From Klebsiella pneumoniae (GTDB taxonomy: Bacteria; Desulfobacterota; Binatia; UBA12015), in the NCBI GenBank assembly GCA_945872365.1, contig CAMBZJ010000011.1:52562-116561 (forward strand): a stretch of 64,000 nt of DNA, given 5' to 3'. Made by a program: the position numbers and the translations under genes. Below the pieces are notes generated by a model. The model saw nothing but the letters and a program-made list of their open reading frames with translations. It had not been told where the DNA came from and did no database searches. The first letter of the stretch is position 1, and every line of letters starts with the position of its first letter. Shown one piece after another: positions 18,695 to 31,916 of this stretch.

Positions 18695-20770
18695 ATGAGC
18701 GCCCGCGTTAACCGGCTGATCTACGAACAGAGTCCCTACCTCCGACAGCATGCCGACAACCCGGTGGACTGGTTTCCCTGGGGTCGGGAGGCCCTCGACC
18801 TCGCGGGGAAGATGGACAAGCCGATCCTCCTGTCGATCGGCTACTCCGCTTGTCACTGGTGCCACGTCATGGAGCGAGAGTCGTTCGAGGACGCCGCCAT
18901 CGCCGCACGGATGAACCGAGACTTCGTCTGCATCAAGGTCGACCGCGAGGAGCGACCCGACCTCGACACGATCTACATGAACGCGGTCCAGATGCTCACC
19001 GGGAGCGGCGGGTGGCCGCTCACGGTGTTCCTCTTCCCCGACGGCCGCCCCTTCTTCGGCGGGACCTACTACCCACCCGTCGATCGCTACGGGCGCCCGG
19101 GCTTTCCCCGGGTCCTCGACGCGATGGCCGCCGCCTGGCGCGACCAGCGCGACGAGGTCGAAACCGCCTCCGGCCGCCTCATGGATGGTCTGCGGCAACT
19201 CTCCTCGTTCGAGGCCGACGAGTCCGCCCTGCGGCTGGACACCGTCGCGCGGGCTGCCGAAGCACTCCTCGGACACGTCGACCGCGTCCATGGCGGACTC
19301 GGTCGAGCGCCCAAGTTTCCCAACGCGGGCGTGCTGCAACTCCTCCTGCGCCGCCATCGCGCGACCGGACGTCCCGAGTTCCTCGACGCCGTCCAGCTGT
19401 CCCTCACCCGCATGGCCGAGGGAGGCGTCTACGACCAATTGGGCGGTGGGTTCCACCGCTACTCGGTCGACGCCGAGTGGCTCGTGCCGCACTTCGAGAA
19501 GATGCTCTACGACAACGCTCTCTTGGTGCCGCTCTACCTCGATGCACATCTGGTCACCGGCGATCCCCTCTACCGCGTCGTCGCGCGCGAATCGCTCGAC
19601 TGGATGCTGCGCGAGATGGCGTGCCCCGAGGGGGGCTTCGCCTCCGCCCAGGACGCCGACAGCGAAGGCGAAGAGGGCCGCTTCTACGTCTGGCGCCTGG
19701 AGGAAATCGAGCGGCTTCTCGACCCCGAACGGGCCGCGATCCTCATCCGCCACTATCGCGTGGACGCCGAAGGGAATTTCGCCGAACCGGGCCACCCGGT
19801 GCGCAAGAGCATCCTCCATGTCGGGACGACGCTCGCGGCCATCGCCGCCGAACTCGGGCTCGGCGAGGCTGACGTCGCGCGAAAGCTCGCCGAAGCCCGC
19901 GCGACCCTGCTCGCCGCGCGCTCTTCGCGCGTCTGGCCGGCACGCGACGACAAGGTTCTGACCGCGTGGAACGCCCTCGCGATCCGCGCGCTGGTTCGCG
20001 GGGCGGCTGTCCTCGATCAGCCGGCCTATCTCGCCGCCGCGCTGCGCACCGCTGCCTTCATCGAAAGCTCGGTGATCTCGGCCGACGGGCGGCTCCTGCG
20101 CACCTGGAACGACGCCGTCGCCAAGTACGACGGGACGCTCGAGGACCACGCCTTCCTCGCGATCGCTCGGCTCGACCTGTTCGGGGCGACCGGGGATCCC
20201 GCCCATCTCGCCGTCGCCCAAAGGCTCTGCGACGCCCTGCTCGAACGTTTTCACGACGAGCGCGAAGGCGCATTCTTCCTGACGGCAATCGACCAGGAAA
20301 AGCTCGTCGATCGACCCAAGCCCGCCTACGACGGCTCGATCCCGTCGGGGAACGCCGCCGCGGCCGAGGCGCTCCTGCGCCTCTTCCGGATCACCGGCGA
20401 GCCCCGGCTTGCAGCGGCGGCCCGCGAGGTTTTCCGACTCTTCGGCTCGCTCCTCGGGCGCCAACCGTTCGGCATGGCGCACCTCCTGTGCGTTCTCGAA
20501 GACGACCTGCGCGGTCCGGTCGACGTCGTCGTCGTCGGCCCGCCGCTGGACATTGCGACGCGCGCGCTCGTCGCTTCCGCACTCGCCGCCTGGGATCCAG
20601 CGGTCCAGGTGGTCGTCTCGGACCCCGAGCGCCCGCCACCAGCATACTCCGGGCTCCTGGCGGGCAAGGGCACGGTGGCCGGGCGACCGGCAGCCCATGT
20701 CTGCCGCAACTCCTCCTGCCTGGCGCCGGTCACCGATGCAGGGGAATTGCGGGCCCTGCTGAGCGCGTGA
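18695..20770 (+). CDS. Thioredoxin-like DUF255 protein (YyaL/spermatogenesis-associated protein 20 family)
   Basis: A 691-residue protein with an N-terminal thioredoxin-fold domain ([22 protein letters not shown] at 53-56, [31 protein letters not shown]) followed by an alpha/alpha-toroid glycosidase-like region ([34 protein letters not shown]). Length and domain order match the YyaL family, whose function is not established, although a redox or sugar-related role is often suggested. Start ATG 18695. It may be read through from the sigma-54 promoter, but 55 bases separate it from the small genes. Confidence 0.93.
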   Translation: MSARVNRLIYEQSPYLRQHADNPVDWFPWGREALDLAGKMDKPILLSIGYSACHWCHVMERESFEDAAIAARMNRDFVCIKVDREERPDLDTIYMNAVQMLTGSGGWPLTVFLFPDGRPFFGGTYYPPVDRYGRPGFPRVLDAMAAAWRDQRDEVETASGRLMDGLRQLSSFEADESALRLDTVARAAEALLGHVDRVHGGLGRAPKFPNAGVLQLLLRRHRATGRPEFLDAVQLSLTRMAEGGVYDQLGGGFHRYSVDAEWLVPHFEKMLYDNALLVPLYLDAHLVTGDPLYRVVARESLDWMLREMACPEGGFASAQDADSEGEEGRFYVWRLEEIERLLDPERAAILIRHYRVDAEGNFAEPGHPVRKSILHVGTTLAAIAAELGLGEADVARKLAEARATLLAARSSRVWPARDDKVLTAWNALAIRALVRGAAVLDQPAYLAAALRTAAFIESSVISADGRLLRTWNDAVAKYDGTLEDHAFLAIARLDLFGATGDPAHLAVAQRLCDALLERFHDEREGAFFLTAIDQEKLVDRPKPAYDGSIPSGNAAAAEALLRLFRITGEPRLAAAAREVFRLFGSLLGRQPFGMAHLLCVLEDDLRGPVDVVVVGPPLDIATRALVASALAAWDPAVQVVVSDPERPPPAYSGLLAGKGTVAGRPAAHVCRNSSCLAPVTDAGELRALLSA

Positions 20771-20812
20771 CCGATGCGAGGCCAGCGCGGAGCGGGCACC
20801 GGCACTCCATCC

Positions 20813-21583
20813 TCACCGCCCGCGGAAGTCCGGGCGACGTTTCTCGAGGATTGCGCGAATGCCCTCGCGCGCGTCCTCGCTCGAGCGGGCGACCTCGAAG
20901 GCGCGCAATACGTCCTCGGGCGGTTCCCACCGGCGTTGCGCCCGGCCCGCCAGGATGGCGCGTTTCATCGCTCGCACCGCCAGTGGCGCGTTGCTGGCGA
21001 TTGTTTCAGCCATCCGCGTCGCTTCCGCGAGCAGGTTCTCCGGGGCCACCAACCGATTCACCATCGCGAGGGCATGGGCGCGGTCCGCCGTCATGGGTTC
21101 GCCGGTGAAGACGAGTTCGCTGGTCGTCGCCGGGCCGACCAGGTCGACGAGCTTGAGCAGCAGCGGATACGGGACGACGATGCCGATCTTCGCGACCGGC
21201 ATCCCGAATCGTGCAGCCGGGACCGCCAGTCGCACGTCGCAGTGCAAACCGAGTTCGAGACCTCCCGCCAGAGCGTCGCCGTTCATCGCCGCGATCGTCG
21301 GCTTCGACAGCCGCTCGAGCGGCAGGAGCACCTGGTCGACGAGCTCGCGCTCGAGCGTCGGTTCACCCGGCGTCTCGCCCATCGCGCCGAGGTCGAGACC
21401 CGAACAGAAGACGCGGCCGGCTCCCGTCAGGACGAGGACCCGCGTGTCCGCGTCCCGATCGATCTCCGTGATCAGCCGGGCGATCTCGCCCATCATCGCC
21501 GATGACAGCGCGTTGCGTCGCTCGGCCCGGTTCAGAAGCAGTGTCGCCACGCCGCCGTTTCTCGTCAGCTCGATCTCAGGCAT
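20813..21583 (-). CDS. Enoyl-CoA hydratase/isomerase family protein
   Basis: Crotonase-fold enzyme of 256 residues. It starts IELTRNGGVATLLLNRAERRNALS; the oxyanion-hole segment AAMNGDALAGGLELGLHCDVRL and a C-terminal region typical of hydratases are seen. The position usually holding the first catalytic Glu is in LGLHCDVRLAVPAARFGMPV. ATG 21583 follows GGAGAG and overlaps the upstream CoA-transferase gene by eight bases. Last gene of the FIST-gloB-CoA-transferase operon. Hydration of an enoyl-CoA is the default role; isomerase or lyase activity cannot be excluded. Confidence 0.88.
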   Translation of the reverse strand: MPEIELTRNGGVATLLLNRAERRNALSSAMMGEIARLITEIDRDADTRVLVLTGAGRVFCSGLDLGAMGETPGEPTLERELVDQVLLPLERLSKPTIAAMNGDALAGGLELGLHCDVRLAVPAARFGMPVAKIGIVVPYPLLLKLVDLVGPATTSELVFTGEPMTADRAHALAMVNRLVAPENLLAEATRMAETIASNAPLAVRAMKRAILAGRAQRRWEPPEDVLRAFEVARSSEDAREGIRAILEKRRPDFRGR

Positions 21584-22889
21584 GTCTTCTCTCCTTCGGA
21601 CTTCCCACGTCGACGAGCGCCTCGAACGCGCGGCCTAGCTCCTGTCGTGCCTCGGGTGCAGCCACGTCGACAAGCGCCCGGGCCCGAGCTTCGAGGTCGA
21701 GTCCGTACAGGCGGGCGACCCCGTGCTCCGTCACCACGACGTCCACGGCGAATCGCGGCACCGAAACCGGCGTGCCGAGCCCCAGGCGTGGCACGATGCG
21801 TGACCGACCACGCGCGGTCGAACGCAGGGCCACGATCGACATCCCTCCGGGCGAGTAGCGGGCCGCCTCGACGAAATCCAGACTGCCACCCACGCCGCTG
21901 ACCTGTGCACCGTCGATCGCCTCGCCATTCACCTGTCCCCAGAGATCGACCTCGATCGCGGAATTGATCGACACGAAACGCTCGAGCTGGGCGATTCGCG
22001 GCAAGTCGTGGATGAGGGTAGTCGGCTGAAGTTCCACCCTCGGGTCTCCCGCCGCGCGCCGGTACATCTCGAGCGAACCCTCGAGTTCACCGGTCACGAC
22101 CCGCGCTTCCGGGCCCGCCGCGTCGAGAAAGTCGACCAGCGCGTCGGTGAGCATCCCCGAGTGGAGGCGAACACCCGGGATCTCGCCCAGTCTCGCGAGG
22201 ATGCAATCGGGGACCGCCCCGACGCCGAGTTGGACCCAGGGCCGAGGCGGGAGAATACCGAGGACACGGTCGACGATTGCCCGATCGACCTCGTCGGCCT
22301 CCGCTCGGGCGAGCGTGCCAAGAGGGCCTATCGCGTCGACGGCGACGTCGATCCGCGAGAGGGGAAACTCGGTCGAACCGGCCGTCCACGGCATCTCCGG
22401 ATGGAACTCCGCAATTACCAGCCGGGCACACTCGATCGCCGCGGGGAAGATCGAACAGGAGATGCCGAGGTTCACCCGATCACCCCGCGGCGGCGCGCAC
22501 TGCAGCACCACCACCTCCGCCTCGAGCGGACCACCCCGCCCAAACAGGCGAGGAATGTCTCGAAACCGCGCCGGGAGGAAGGCGATCCGCCCCTTTCCCA
22601 TCGCTCGACGGATGGCGGGGCCGACCTGCCAGGTGACGAAGCGCCATCCCGGTGCGAGTGCTCCGGTCGATGGAGCCGGGTCGTCGCGCTGCGATCCGAG
22701 GAAGCCGTACTCGCCGAAGTGGAGCCCGGCGTAAAGAACCGGGGGCCGGCCTGCGTGACCGGGAGATGCACCGATCGCGTCGAACAGCGAGATCGGTTCG
22801 ATGCAGCCGTGCGGCAACAGCACCCTGGCGCCTGGTGGGATGCGGGCAACCGCTCCCGCGCCATCCATGCGATCGGGGCCCGAAGTCAA
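21576..22889 (-). CDS. Acetyl-CoA hydrolase/transferase family protein (4-hydroxybutyrate CoA-transferase-like)
   Basis: A 437-residue class I CoA-transferase or hydrolase. Seen: an N-terminal lobe with RVLLPHGCIEPISLFDAI, LGVGAVPDCILARLGEIPGV, and the C-terminal lobe with FVSINSAIEVDLWGQVNGEA (presumed catalytic Glu), VSGVGGSLDFVEAARYSPGG and VVTEHGVARLYGLDL. These match the AcetylCoA_hydro family. It moves CoA between short carboxylic acids, or hydrolyses the thioester. TTG 22889 overlaps the gloB stop (TTGA); ATG 22868 is an alternative. Its overlap with the enoyl-CoA hydratase gene suggests a short acyl-CoA pathway. Confidence 0.88.
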   Translation of the reverse strand: MTSGPDRMDGAGAVARIPPGARVLLPHGCIEPISLFDAIGASPGHAGRPPVLYAGLHFGEYGFLGSQRDDPAPSTGALAPGWRFVTWQVGPAIRRAMGKGRIAFLPARFRDIPRLFGRGGPLEAEVVVLQCAPPRGDRVNLGISCSIFPAAIECARLVIAEFHPEMPWTAGSTEFPLSRIDVAVDAIGPLGTLARAEADEVDRAIVDRVLGILPPRPWVQLGVGAVPDCILARLGEIPGVRLHSGMLTDALVDFLDAAGPEARVVTGELEGSLEMYRRAAGDPRVELQPTTLIHDLPRIAQLERFVSINSAIEVDLWGQVNGEAIDGAQVSGVGGSLDFVEAARYSPGGMSIVALRSTARGRSRIVPRLGLGTPVSVPRFAVDVVVTEHGVARLYGLDLEARARALVDVAAPEARQELGRAFEALVDVGSPKERRHA

Positions 22890-23659
22890 AACGCGTCCTT
22901 CAACCGCCGGGTGCAGGCGAAGACGCTGAGGTCATCCTCGGCGGCCTCCGGACACCGATTGCGGATCGATGCGCGCAATTCCGCACTCGCGGTCCGCAGG
23001 AACGGGTTCGTCGCCCGCTCCGAGGCGAGCGTGGTCGGCACGGTGGCCCGCCCCTCGGACCGAAAGGCACGAGCCCAGGCCAACTTGTCCGCGATCGCGC
23101 GATTCGCCGGCTCCAGCGTTGCCGCAAATTCCAGGTTCCGGACCGTGTACTCGTGTCCGCAATAGACGCGGGTATCGTCCGGCAGGGCCGCGAGGCGACC
23201 GAGCGACTGCATCATCTGGGCCGGATCGCCCTCGAAGAGGCGACCGCAACCGGCTGCAAATAGTGTGTCGCCGGTGAACACGACCCCCTCGCGTGGGAAG
23301 TGGAAGGCGACGTGGCCGCTCGTGTGGGCCGGGATGAAGATCACCTGCGCCACCGAGTGCCCCAGGTGAACGCTGTCGCCTGCACGGACCCCGTCGGTCA
23401 GGGCGGGGATGCGGTCCGCGTCGTCGGCGTTTCCATACACCCTCACCGGCGTCGAGCGGGCCAGTTGCTCGTTTCCACCGACGTGGTCGTAGTGGTGGTG
23501 CGTCGACAGAACCGCGACGATCTTCACGCCCTCGATGCGCGCAGCGTCGAGTACGGGAGCGACTTCCGCGCAGTCCACGACGGTCGCCGTCCGATCGGCT
23601 TCGTCGATGACCAGGTAGCTGTAATTGTCCTGCAGGACTGGAACCGGAAGGATCCTCAT
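22886..23659 (-). CDS. gloB: Hydroxyacylglutathione hydrolase (glyoxalase II)
   Basis: Metallo-beta-lactamase-fold thioesterase, 257 residues. The metal motif THHHYDHVGGN (53-63), IPAHTSGHVAFH, GDTLFAAGCGRLFEG and YCGHEYTVRNLEFA match glyoxalase II closely, and a C-terminal HAGH domain is present (TNPFLRTASAELRAS). It hydrolyses S-lactoylglutathione to lactate in methylglyoxal detoxification. ATG 23659 stands 20 bases after the FIST gene. Its place among CoA-thioester genes leaves room for a different thioester substrate, but the fold-specific motifs favour the standard role. Confidence 0.93.
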   Translation of the reverse strand: MRILPVPVLQDNYSYLVIDEADRTATVVDCAEVAPVLDAARIEGVKIVAVLSTHHHYDHVGGNEQLARSTPVRVYGNADDADRIPALTDGVRAGDSVHLGHSVAQVIFIPAHTSGHVAFHFPREGVVFTGDTLFAAGCGRLFEGDPAQMMQSLGRLAALPDDTRVYCGHEYTVRNLEFAATLEPANRAIADKLAWARAFRSEGRATVPTTLASERATNPFLRTASAELRASIRNRCPEAAEDDLSVFACTRRLKDAF

Positions 23660-23679
23660 CTTGGCCTCCGGGTGCCCCC

Positions 23680-24861
23680 TCAGCCTTCCGCGAGGCCGAC
23701 CAGGACACCTGCATGTTGGTGAAACCGATTGCGACCACCGAGCGGGGCGAACTCCGCGCCGCAGGTGAGACCTGCAAGCGGCAGGTCACCGAGTCGACGA
23801 CGCAGGTAGGCCGCCTCGAGATCCGGGATACCGAACAGCCCCTCGCCCCGCTCCGCCCCAGCGAAGTAGAGGGCGCCGGCGACATCGCCGCTCTCGATCC
23901 GAAACCGCTCCAGGGTCGCGTCGAGGGTCTCCCGAGCGACCGCCGGGTCGCGCACCGCGATGGCGAAGCGCGTGCCCGGAAGGACCTCGTCGCCCACGAG
24001 GAGCGCACCGTCGCGCGGATCGACGCCGAGGATCGAACGCACGACCGTCTCTTCGGCGACCGGTTCGCCGTCACCGGCGGGTGCGAGCGCCGCGAGGGTC
24101 GCGCGCAGACCTTCGCGGAGGTCCGCACGTAAACTCCGCGGGAGGCATTCGAGATAGGCATCGATGGCCGGTTCTCCGTCGAGACCCGTGATCCGGTTTC
24201 CCTCGGCCGCGGTGACTCTTCGCCAGCGGCCGAAGATGGAGCACGATCGACTGACACTGGTATGCACCCGAAGCCCACCGATCGCGAGACCGGCGACCGC
24301 GTTGCTCGCGCAATGACCTCCTGCGACGACCGTGGTCTCGCCCGTCGCACCCTCCTCGGTCGCTCCGCCACCCACGATCGTCACATCGGGCGCGACACGC
24401 TCGATCCCCGCGATGAGTTCGTCGGGCGCGAGGTTGTAGCTGTCGGCGAGCAACAGGACCGTGTGCGGTTCGCGATCGAGGAGGTTCGCCTCGCGCCCGA
24501 TCTCGCGCCCGACCTCCTCGGCCCGACCGCGCAGGGCCGGCAGGAAGAACGGGCGTACCTCCAGATCGCCGGCGATCGCGATCGCGGCAACCGCCGGCCC
24601 TCGCTCCGTCTCGCCCCCGGGCCACATCACCGAGGACGCGCTGCAGCCCACAACGAAGGAAGCCCCCGTCGCCGCCCGCAGGGCCCTCTCGAAGCGGCCG
24701 AACCCCGGGCCATGGGCCGAGGTCGCGAAGAACACCGCCGCTCGAGCCCGAGTTCCGCCAAGCCCCCGCCCGGCCTGCATCGCGATCTCGCGGGCCGCAT
24801 CGGCGGCGTCGGAGAGCCGTGAGCCACCGCTGGAGATCCGGAGCATGCCGGGGGATGCCAT
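23680..24861 (-). CDS. FIST-domain sensory protein
   Basis: A 393-residue protein with FIST_N and FIST_C domains, proposed in the family to bind small ligands such as amino acids. Visible marks: ARAAVFFATSAHGPGFGR, FVVGCSASSVMWPGGETERG, VTIVGGGATEEG in the N half and FAIAVRDPAVARETLDATLE with GALYFAGAERGEGLFG and AGLTCGAEFAPLGGRNRFHQ in the C half, the classic FIST_C ending. ATG 24861 follows GGGGCGAGGGA; GTG 24897 would add 12 residues. No kinase or chemoreceptor module is attached. It heads the operon with gloB and CoA enzymes, an uncommon partner set. Confidence 0.9.
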   Translation of the reverse strand: MASPGMLRISSGGSRLSDAADAAREIAMQAGRGLGGTRARAAVFFATSAHGPGFGRFERALRAATGASFVVGCSASSVMWPGGETERGPAVAAIAIAGDLEVRPFFLPALRGRAEEVGREIGREANLLDREPHTVLLLADSYNLAPDELIAGIERVAPDVTIVGGGATEEGATGETTVVAGGHCASNAVAGLAIGGLRVHTSVSRSCSIFGRWRRVTAAEGNRITGLDGEPAIDAYLECLPRSLRADLREGLRATLAALAPAGDGEPVAEETVVRSILGVDPRDGALLVGDEVLPGTRFAIAVRDPAVARETLDATLERFRIESGDVAGALYFAGAERGEGLFGIPDLEAAYLRRRLGDLPLAGLTCGAEFAPLGGRNRFHQHAGVLVGLAEG

Positions 24862-24987
24862 TCCCTCGCCCCACCGGCAACGCACCCCTCGTCGCACGGC
24901 CGGGGGCCTCGAGCGAAGACCCGACCCCCGACCTGGCCGGCCAAATCACGGTCGCGCTCGGCCGGGCACAGGTGCTAGGCTAAGCAG

Positions 24988-25488
24988 GTGCTCCGACCCC
25001 ATTGCCACGCGGGCCGCTCGACGTGCAGGCGCTTGGCGCTGCTTGCATGCCTTGCCGCGTCGACGCTTGCCGCCGGTCCGGCGCAGGCGCGTTCGCGCCG
25101 CCAATTGCCGCCGGACGTGATCCTGCACCCGGATCGCGGGATCGGCATCTCCCGCTTCTCCAAGGCCTCGCACGACCAGAGGCTCTTCAAATCGATCAAC
25201 AACGGCACGCGCTTGCCGGGTTACGATCCCGCGATCGACCCCTACAACAACGTCCTCAGCCAGGGCAGCACCTACGACATCCAGACCGGGCAGGTGCGCG
25301 GCTCGCTCAGCGATCACTACGCCGAGATTCGGCGCGAAGAGGAGAATGCACGGCGGCAGCGCCAGGAGCGCGCCAGGCAACTCAAGGCCGCCGACGCGTC
25401 CAACTCTCTCGCCACGACGAAGTCGCTCTCCGCTGCCAGCCACGAGGCCCGGTCGTCGACGTTGCCACCGTCGGCAAGCCCACCCTGA
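24988..25488 (+). CDS. Hypothetical exported protein
   Basis: A 166-residue protein starting at GTG 24988. It has a signal peptide (RLALLACLAASTLAAGPAQA, cleavage near ARS) and a mature part with HDQRLFKSINNGTRLPGYDP and AIDPYNNVLSQGSTYDIQTGQ, then a charged coiled-coil-like stretch (YAEIRREEENARRQRQERAR) and a Ser/Pro-rich end. I do not recognise the family; no catalytic motif is visible. It is divergent from the FIST operon and lies 40 bases upstream of the dihydrouridine synthase gene. Confidence 0.7.
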   Translation: MLRPHCHAGRSTCRRLALLACLAASTLAAGPAQARSRRQLPPDVILHPDRGIGISRFSKASHDQRLFKSINNGTRLPGYDPAIDPYNNVLSQGSTYDIQTGQVRGSLSDHYAEIRREEENARRQRQERARQLKAADASNSLATTKSLSAASHEARSSTLPPSASPP

Positions 25489-25511
25489 AGACTCGCGTGG
25501 AACGATCGGAC

Positions 25512-25525
25512 CCGACCCGGGTCGG
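25512..25525. repeat. 14-bp palindrome just upstream of the dus start codon
   Basis: CCGACCCGGGTCGG is a perfect palindrome ending three bases before ATG 25529. It could be an operator, an RNA hairpin affecting initiation, or chance in GC-rich DNA. Confidence 0.35.
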
Positions 25526-25528
25526 ACC

Positions 25529-26608
25529 ATGCCTGTAGACCTGTCCCTGCCGCGCGACCGCTGGCAGCAACTCGCCCGACGCGGCCTCGAGATCGACTTC
25601 CCGGTGTTCCTCGCGCCGATGGTCGGCCTGTCCCACACGGCCCTCAGGCAGACGGTCGCCTCGTACCTCCCATCGGGTGCCTCGACGGTTCTCTTTACCG
25701 AGATGCTGTCCTCGCGCCGCCTGCCGACCGAACGGGTCGGCGAGCGACCCGAAACGGCTTTCGACGCCAGTGAGCCACCGCTCGTCCCGCAACTCCTGGC
25801 GAACGAGGAGCGTTTCATCGTCGCCTCGCTCGCCAAACTCGCCGCCCTGCGACCCGCCGCCATCGACATCAACATGGGCTGCCCGGTCGCGAAGGCGCTC
25901 AAGCACAACTGGGGAGTCGCCCTGATGGGCGATCCACGCTACGCCGAGGAGGTCGTCCGCCTGACCGTGCGCCACTCGGCTTACCCGGTTTCGGTCAAAC
26001 TGCGCACCGGGATCGCCGACGATCCCGCCTACCTGGTCGAGTTCGCTCGCATGCTCGAGGAGGCCGGGGTGGCGTGGATCACCCTCCATCCACGGATCGC
26101 CGCCCAGGGCCGACGCGGACGCCCACGCTGGGATTACATCGCGAGGGTCCGCGATGCGGTGTCGATCCCGGTCGTCGGCAACGGCGACGTCCAGACCGCC
26201 GCCGACGCGATCGACCTGCTGCGGGAAACCGGGTGCGACGGGGTCATGATCGGCCGCGCGGCCGTGGCCAGGCCGTGGATCTTCTGGCAGATCGGCGAGG
26301 CCCTCGGTCGGCCCGCACCACCCGGCCGCTTCGCTCCCTTCGCCCCGTCGGACCCTTGGGCCGAGGGTGCCGAGTTCTCCGTCGCACTCGGGACCTTCAT
26401 CGACGCTGCGGAGCGGGCCTTTTCTCCCACCGATGCCGCCAAGCGATTGCGCTTTTTCGCACACTGGGGCGCACGCTGGCTGGACTTCGGCCATGAACTC
26501 TGGCGGCGCCTCGCCTCGGCCGCGGATCTCGACGAAGCGCGTCGAATCGGGACCGACTTCTTCGCGGTTCCCCAACGCATGGCCGCTCGCACCACGCTCG
26601 TGAATTGA
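25529..26608 (+). CDS. dus: tRNA-dihydrouridine synthase
   Basis: FMN-dependent reductase of uridines in tRNA D-loops, 359 residues. It has FPVFLAPMVGLSHTALRQTV, TEMLSSRRLP, the catalytic-cysteine motif DINMGCPVAKALKHNWGVAL, SVKLRTGIADD, ITLHPRIAAQGRRGRPRWDY and GNGDVQTAADAIDLLRETGC followed by MIGRAAVARPWIF. These are DusA/B/C family marks; the exact subtype is uncertain. ATG 25529 is chosen because upstream codons lie inside the preceding gene. Convergent with gyrA, with a palindromic hairpin between them. Confidence 0.92.
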   Translation: MPVDLSLPRDRWQQLARRGLEIDFPVFLAPMVGLSHTALRQTVASYLPSGASTVLFTEMLSSRRLPTERVGERPETAFDASEPPLVPQLLANEERFIVASLAKLAALRPAAIDINMGCPVAKALKHNWGVALMGDPRYAEEVVRLTVRHSAYPVSVKLRTGIADDPAYLVEFARMLEEAGVAWITLHPRIAAQGRRGRPRWDYIARVRDAVSIPVVGNGDVQTAADAIDLLRETGCDGVMIGRAAVARPWIFWQIGEALGRPAPPGRFAPFAPSDPWAEGAEFSVALGTFIDAAERAFSPTDAAKRLRFFAHWGARWLDFGHELWRRLASAADLDEARRIGTDFFAVPQRMAARTTLVN

Positions 26609-26619
26609 GGGGCGCGCAC

Positions 26620-26639
26620 ACGGCCTGCGCGCAGGCCGT
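26620..26639. terminator. Bidirectional hairpin between dus and gyrA
   Basis: ACGGCCTGCGCGCAGGCCGT is a perfect 20-bp self-complementary sequence in the 39-base gap between convergent genes. It lacks a T tract but its symmetry and site fit a shared terminator. Confidence 0.55.
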
Positions 26640-26647
26640 CGTGGATT

Positions 26648-29164
26648 CTACGCGTCCTCGTCCGGCTCGGGCGCGCCCTCGGCATCGCCGACGTCGACGT
26701 CGCCTTCCTCCGCCACGGGATCGACCCCGTTGCCCGGCGTGACCTTCTCGACGACACGCGCAATGCTCACCACCCGCTCGCCCTCGTCGACGTCGAGGAG
26801 TTTCACGCCCTGGGTATTCCGGCCGATGACGCGCATGTCGCTCACGCGCAAGCGGATCAGGCGGCCGCGGTCCGTCACCAGCATGACCTCGTCGTCAGAC
26901 GCCACCTGCACGGTGCCGACCACGTGACCGCTCTTGTCCGCGAGCTTCATCGTGATGATGCCCTTGCCACCACGGGTCTGGAGCCGGTACTCGTCGAGGT
27001 CGCTGCGCTTACCCTGGCCCTTCTCCGAAACCGAGAGGATCGAGAGTCCCGGCGAGAGCACGTCCACGCTGACGACCTCGTCGTCACCCTCGAGCGAGAT
27101 TCCCTTCACCCCGCCCGCGCTGCGCCCCATCGAGCGAACGTCGCTCTCCCGAAAGCGGATAGCCTGCCCGGATCGCGTCGAAAGTAGCGCCTCCTGCTCC
27201 GGGTCCACCAGGCGCACGCCGATCAGGCTGTCACCTTCGTCGAGACCGATCGCGATGATGCCCGCGGCTCGGCGATTCGCGTACGCCATGAGATCGGTCT
27301 TCTTCACGATTCCCTTGCGGGTCGCGAAGAGAACCGAGCGTCCCGGCTCGAAGGAGGAGATGGGTAGAAACGCGCTGATCTTCTCGTCGGGAGCGAGTTG
27401 GAGCAGGTTCACGATCGCCTTGCCCTTGGCGACGCGGCTGCCCGAGGGAATCTCGTACACCTTCCGCCAGTGCAGCCGGCCCTTCGACGTGAAGAACAGG
27501 ATGCTGTCGAGCGTGCTCGCCACGAAAAGATGCTCGATGAAGTCCTCTTCCCGCGCCGTCGCACCGAGCTTGCCGCGGCCACCACGTCTCTGCGGACGGT
27601 AGGCCGACGCGGCGATCCTCTTGATGTAGCCGGCGTGGGACACGGTGACGGCCATCTCTTCGCGCACGATCAGGTCTTCGAGGGAGATGTCGTCCTCCAT
27701 CTCCATGATCTGCGTGCGCCGGGCGTCCCCGTACTTCTCCTTCATCTCGAGGAGCTCGGTCCGGATGATTGCGTCCACCTCGGCGGCGTCGGAGAGGATG
27801 AACTTCAGCCGCGCGATGAGCTCGCTGACCTCCTTGTGTTCACCGAGGATCTTGTCGCGTTCTAGGTTCGTCAGCCGCTGCAGGCGCATGTCGAGGATCG
27901 CCTGGGCCTGCACCTCGGAAAGCGAGAAGTTCGACATGAGCCGATCGCGGGCCTCCGCGGGTGTCGAGGAGGCCCGGATCAGAGCGATCACCGCGTCGAG
28001 GTTGTCGAGCGCGATGCGCAGGCCCTCGAGGATGTGGAGTCGCTCCTCGGCCTTGCGCAGGTCGAAGATCGTCCGCCGCGTCACCACCTCGCGTCGATGG
28101 TCGAGGAACACGGCCAGCGCGTCGCGCAGGTTCAGAAGCCTCGGCCGGCCCTCGACGATCGCGAGCAGGTTCACACCGAAGGACTCCTGCATCGGCGTGA
28201 GCTTGAATAGCTGGTTCAGGATCACCTGGGCCGAGGCGTCCTTCTTCAGCTCGACCACGATCCGCATGCCCGACCGGTCCGACTCGTCGCGCAAGTCGGA
28301 GATGCCCTCGATCTTCTTCTCGTTGACCAGTTCGGCGATCCGCTCGATGAGCCGTGCCTTGTTCACCTGGTACGGGATCGCGTCGACGATGATCTTCGAT
28401 CGCCCGGTGCGTTCATCCTCCTCGATCTCGGCGCTGGCCTTCATCTGGATGATGCCGCGCCCGGTCGTATACGCCTCGCGGATCGGCCCCGTACCGCAGA
28501 TGAACGCTCCCGTCGGAAAGTCCGGGCCGGGGATGTGGCGCATCAGGTCGAGCGGTCCCAACGTCGGGTCGTCGATGAGCGCGACGCACCCGTCCACCAG
28601 CTCGCCGAGGTTGTGCGGGGGAACGTTCGTCGCCATGCCGACGGCAATGCCGGCCGCCCCGTTCAGCAGTAGGTTCGGAATCTTCGCGGGCAGAACCGTC
28701 GGTTCGCGCTCGCTGTCGTCGTAGTTCGGCGCGAAGGATACCGTCTCGCGGTCGATCTCCCCGAGGAGTTCGCTCGCGATGCGCGAGAGGCGGATCTCCG
28801 TATAGCGCATCGCTGCGGCGGAGTCGCCGTCGATCGAACCGAAGTTGCCCTGCCCGTCGACGAGCGGGTAGCGCATCGAGAAATCCTGGGCGAGCCGCAC
28901 GATCGTGTCGTAGACGGCGGAGTCGCCGTGTGGATGGTACTTGCCGATCACGTCACCGACGATGCGGGCCGACTTCTTGTAAGCCTTGTTCCAGTCGACG
29001 CCGAGCTCGTTCATCGCGAACAAGACTCGACGGTGGACGGGCTTCAGCCCGTCACGCGCATCGGGAAGAGCGCGCCCGATGATGACGCTCATGGCGTAGT
29101 CCATGTAGGACTGGCGCATCTCGTCTTCGATGCTCACCGGGACGCGTGCGTTCGACTCGGCCAT
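26648..29164 (-). CDS. gyrA: DNA gyrase subunit A
   Basis: Breakage-reunion subunit of gyrase, 838 residues. The N-terminal quinolone-resistance region [20 protein letters not shown] and the catalytic tyrosine in [14 protein letters not shown] are present; the C-terminal beta-pinwheel carries the GyrA box QRRGGRGK, which marks a true gyrase rather than topoisomerase IV. The protein ends in a highly acidic tail ([20 protein letters not shown]), as in many gyrases. ATG 29164 lies 21 bases after gyrB, so the two form one unit. Confidence 0.98.
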   Translation of the reverse strand: MAESNARVPVSIEDEMRQSYMDYAMSVIIGRALPDARDGLKPVHRRVLFAMNELGVDWNKAYKKSARIVGDVIGKYHPHGDSAVYDTIVRLAQDFSMRYPLVDGQGNFGSIDGDSAAAMRYTEIRLSRIASELLGEIDRETVSFAPNYDDSEREPTVLPAKIPNLLLNGAAGIAVGMATNVPPHNLGELVDGCVALIDDPTLGPLDLMRHIPGPDFPTGAFICGTGPIREAYTTGRGIIQMKASAEIEEDERTGRSKIIVDAIPYQVNKARLIERIAELVNEKKIEGISDLRDESDRSGMRIVVELKKDASAQVILNQLFKLTPMQESFGVNLLAIVEGRPRLLNLRDALAVFLDHRREVVTRRTIFDLRKAEERLHILEGLRIALDNLDAVIALIRASSTPAEARDRLMSNFSLSEVQAQAILDMRLQRLTNLERDKILGEHKEVSELIARLKFILSDAAEVDAIIRTELLEMKEKYGDARRTQIMEMEDDISLEDLIVREEMAVTVSHAGYIKRIAASAYRPQRRGGRGKLGATAREEDFIEHLFVASTLDSILFFTSKGRLHWRKVYEIPSGSRVAKGKAIVNLLQLAPDEKISAFLPISSFEPGRSVLFATRKGIVKKTDLMAYANRRAAGIIAIGLDEGDSLIGVRLVDPEQEALLSTRSGQAIRFRESDVRSMGRSAGGVKGISLEGDDEVVSVDVLSPGLSILSVSEKGQGKRSDLDEYRLQTRGGKGIITMKLADKSGHVVGTVQVASDDEVMLVTDRGRLIRLRVSDMRVIGRNTQGVKLLDVDEGERVVSIARVVEKVTPGNGVDPVAEEGDVDVGDAEGAPEPDEDA

Positions 29165-29185
29165 GGCTCTTCCGTTGGCGTCGGG

Positions 29186-31916
<2,731 letters not shown>

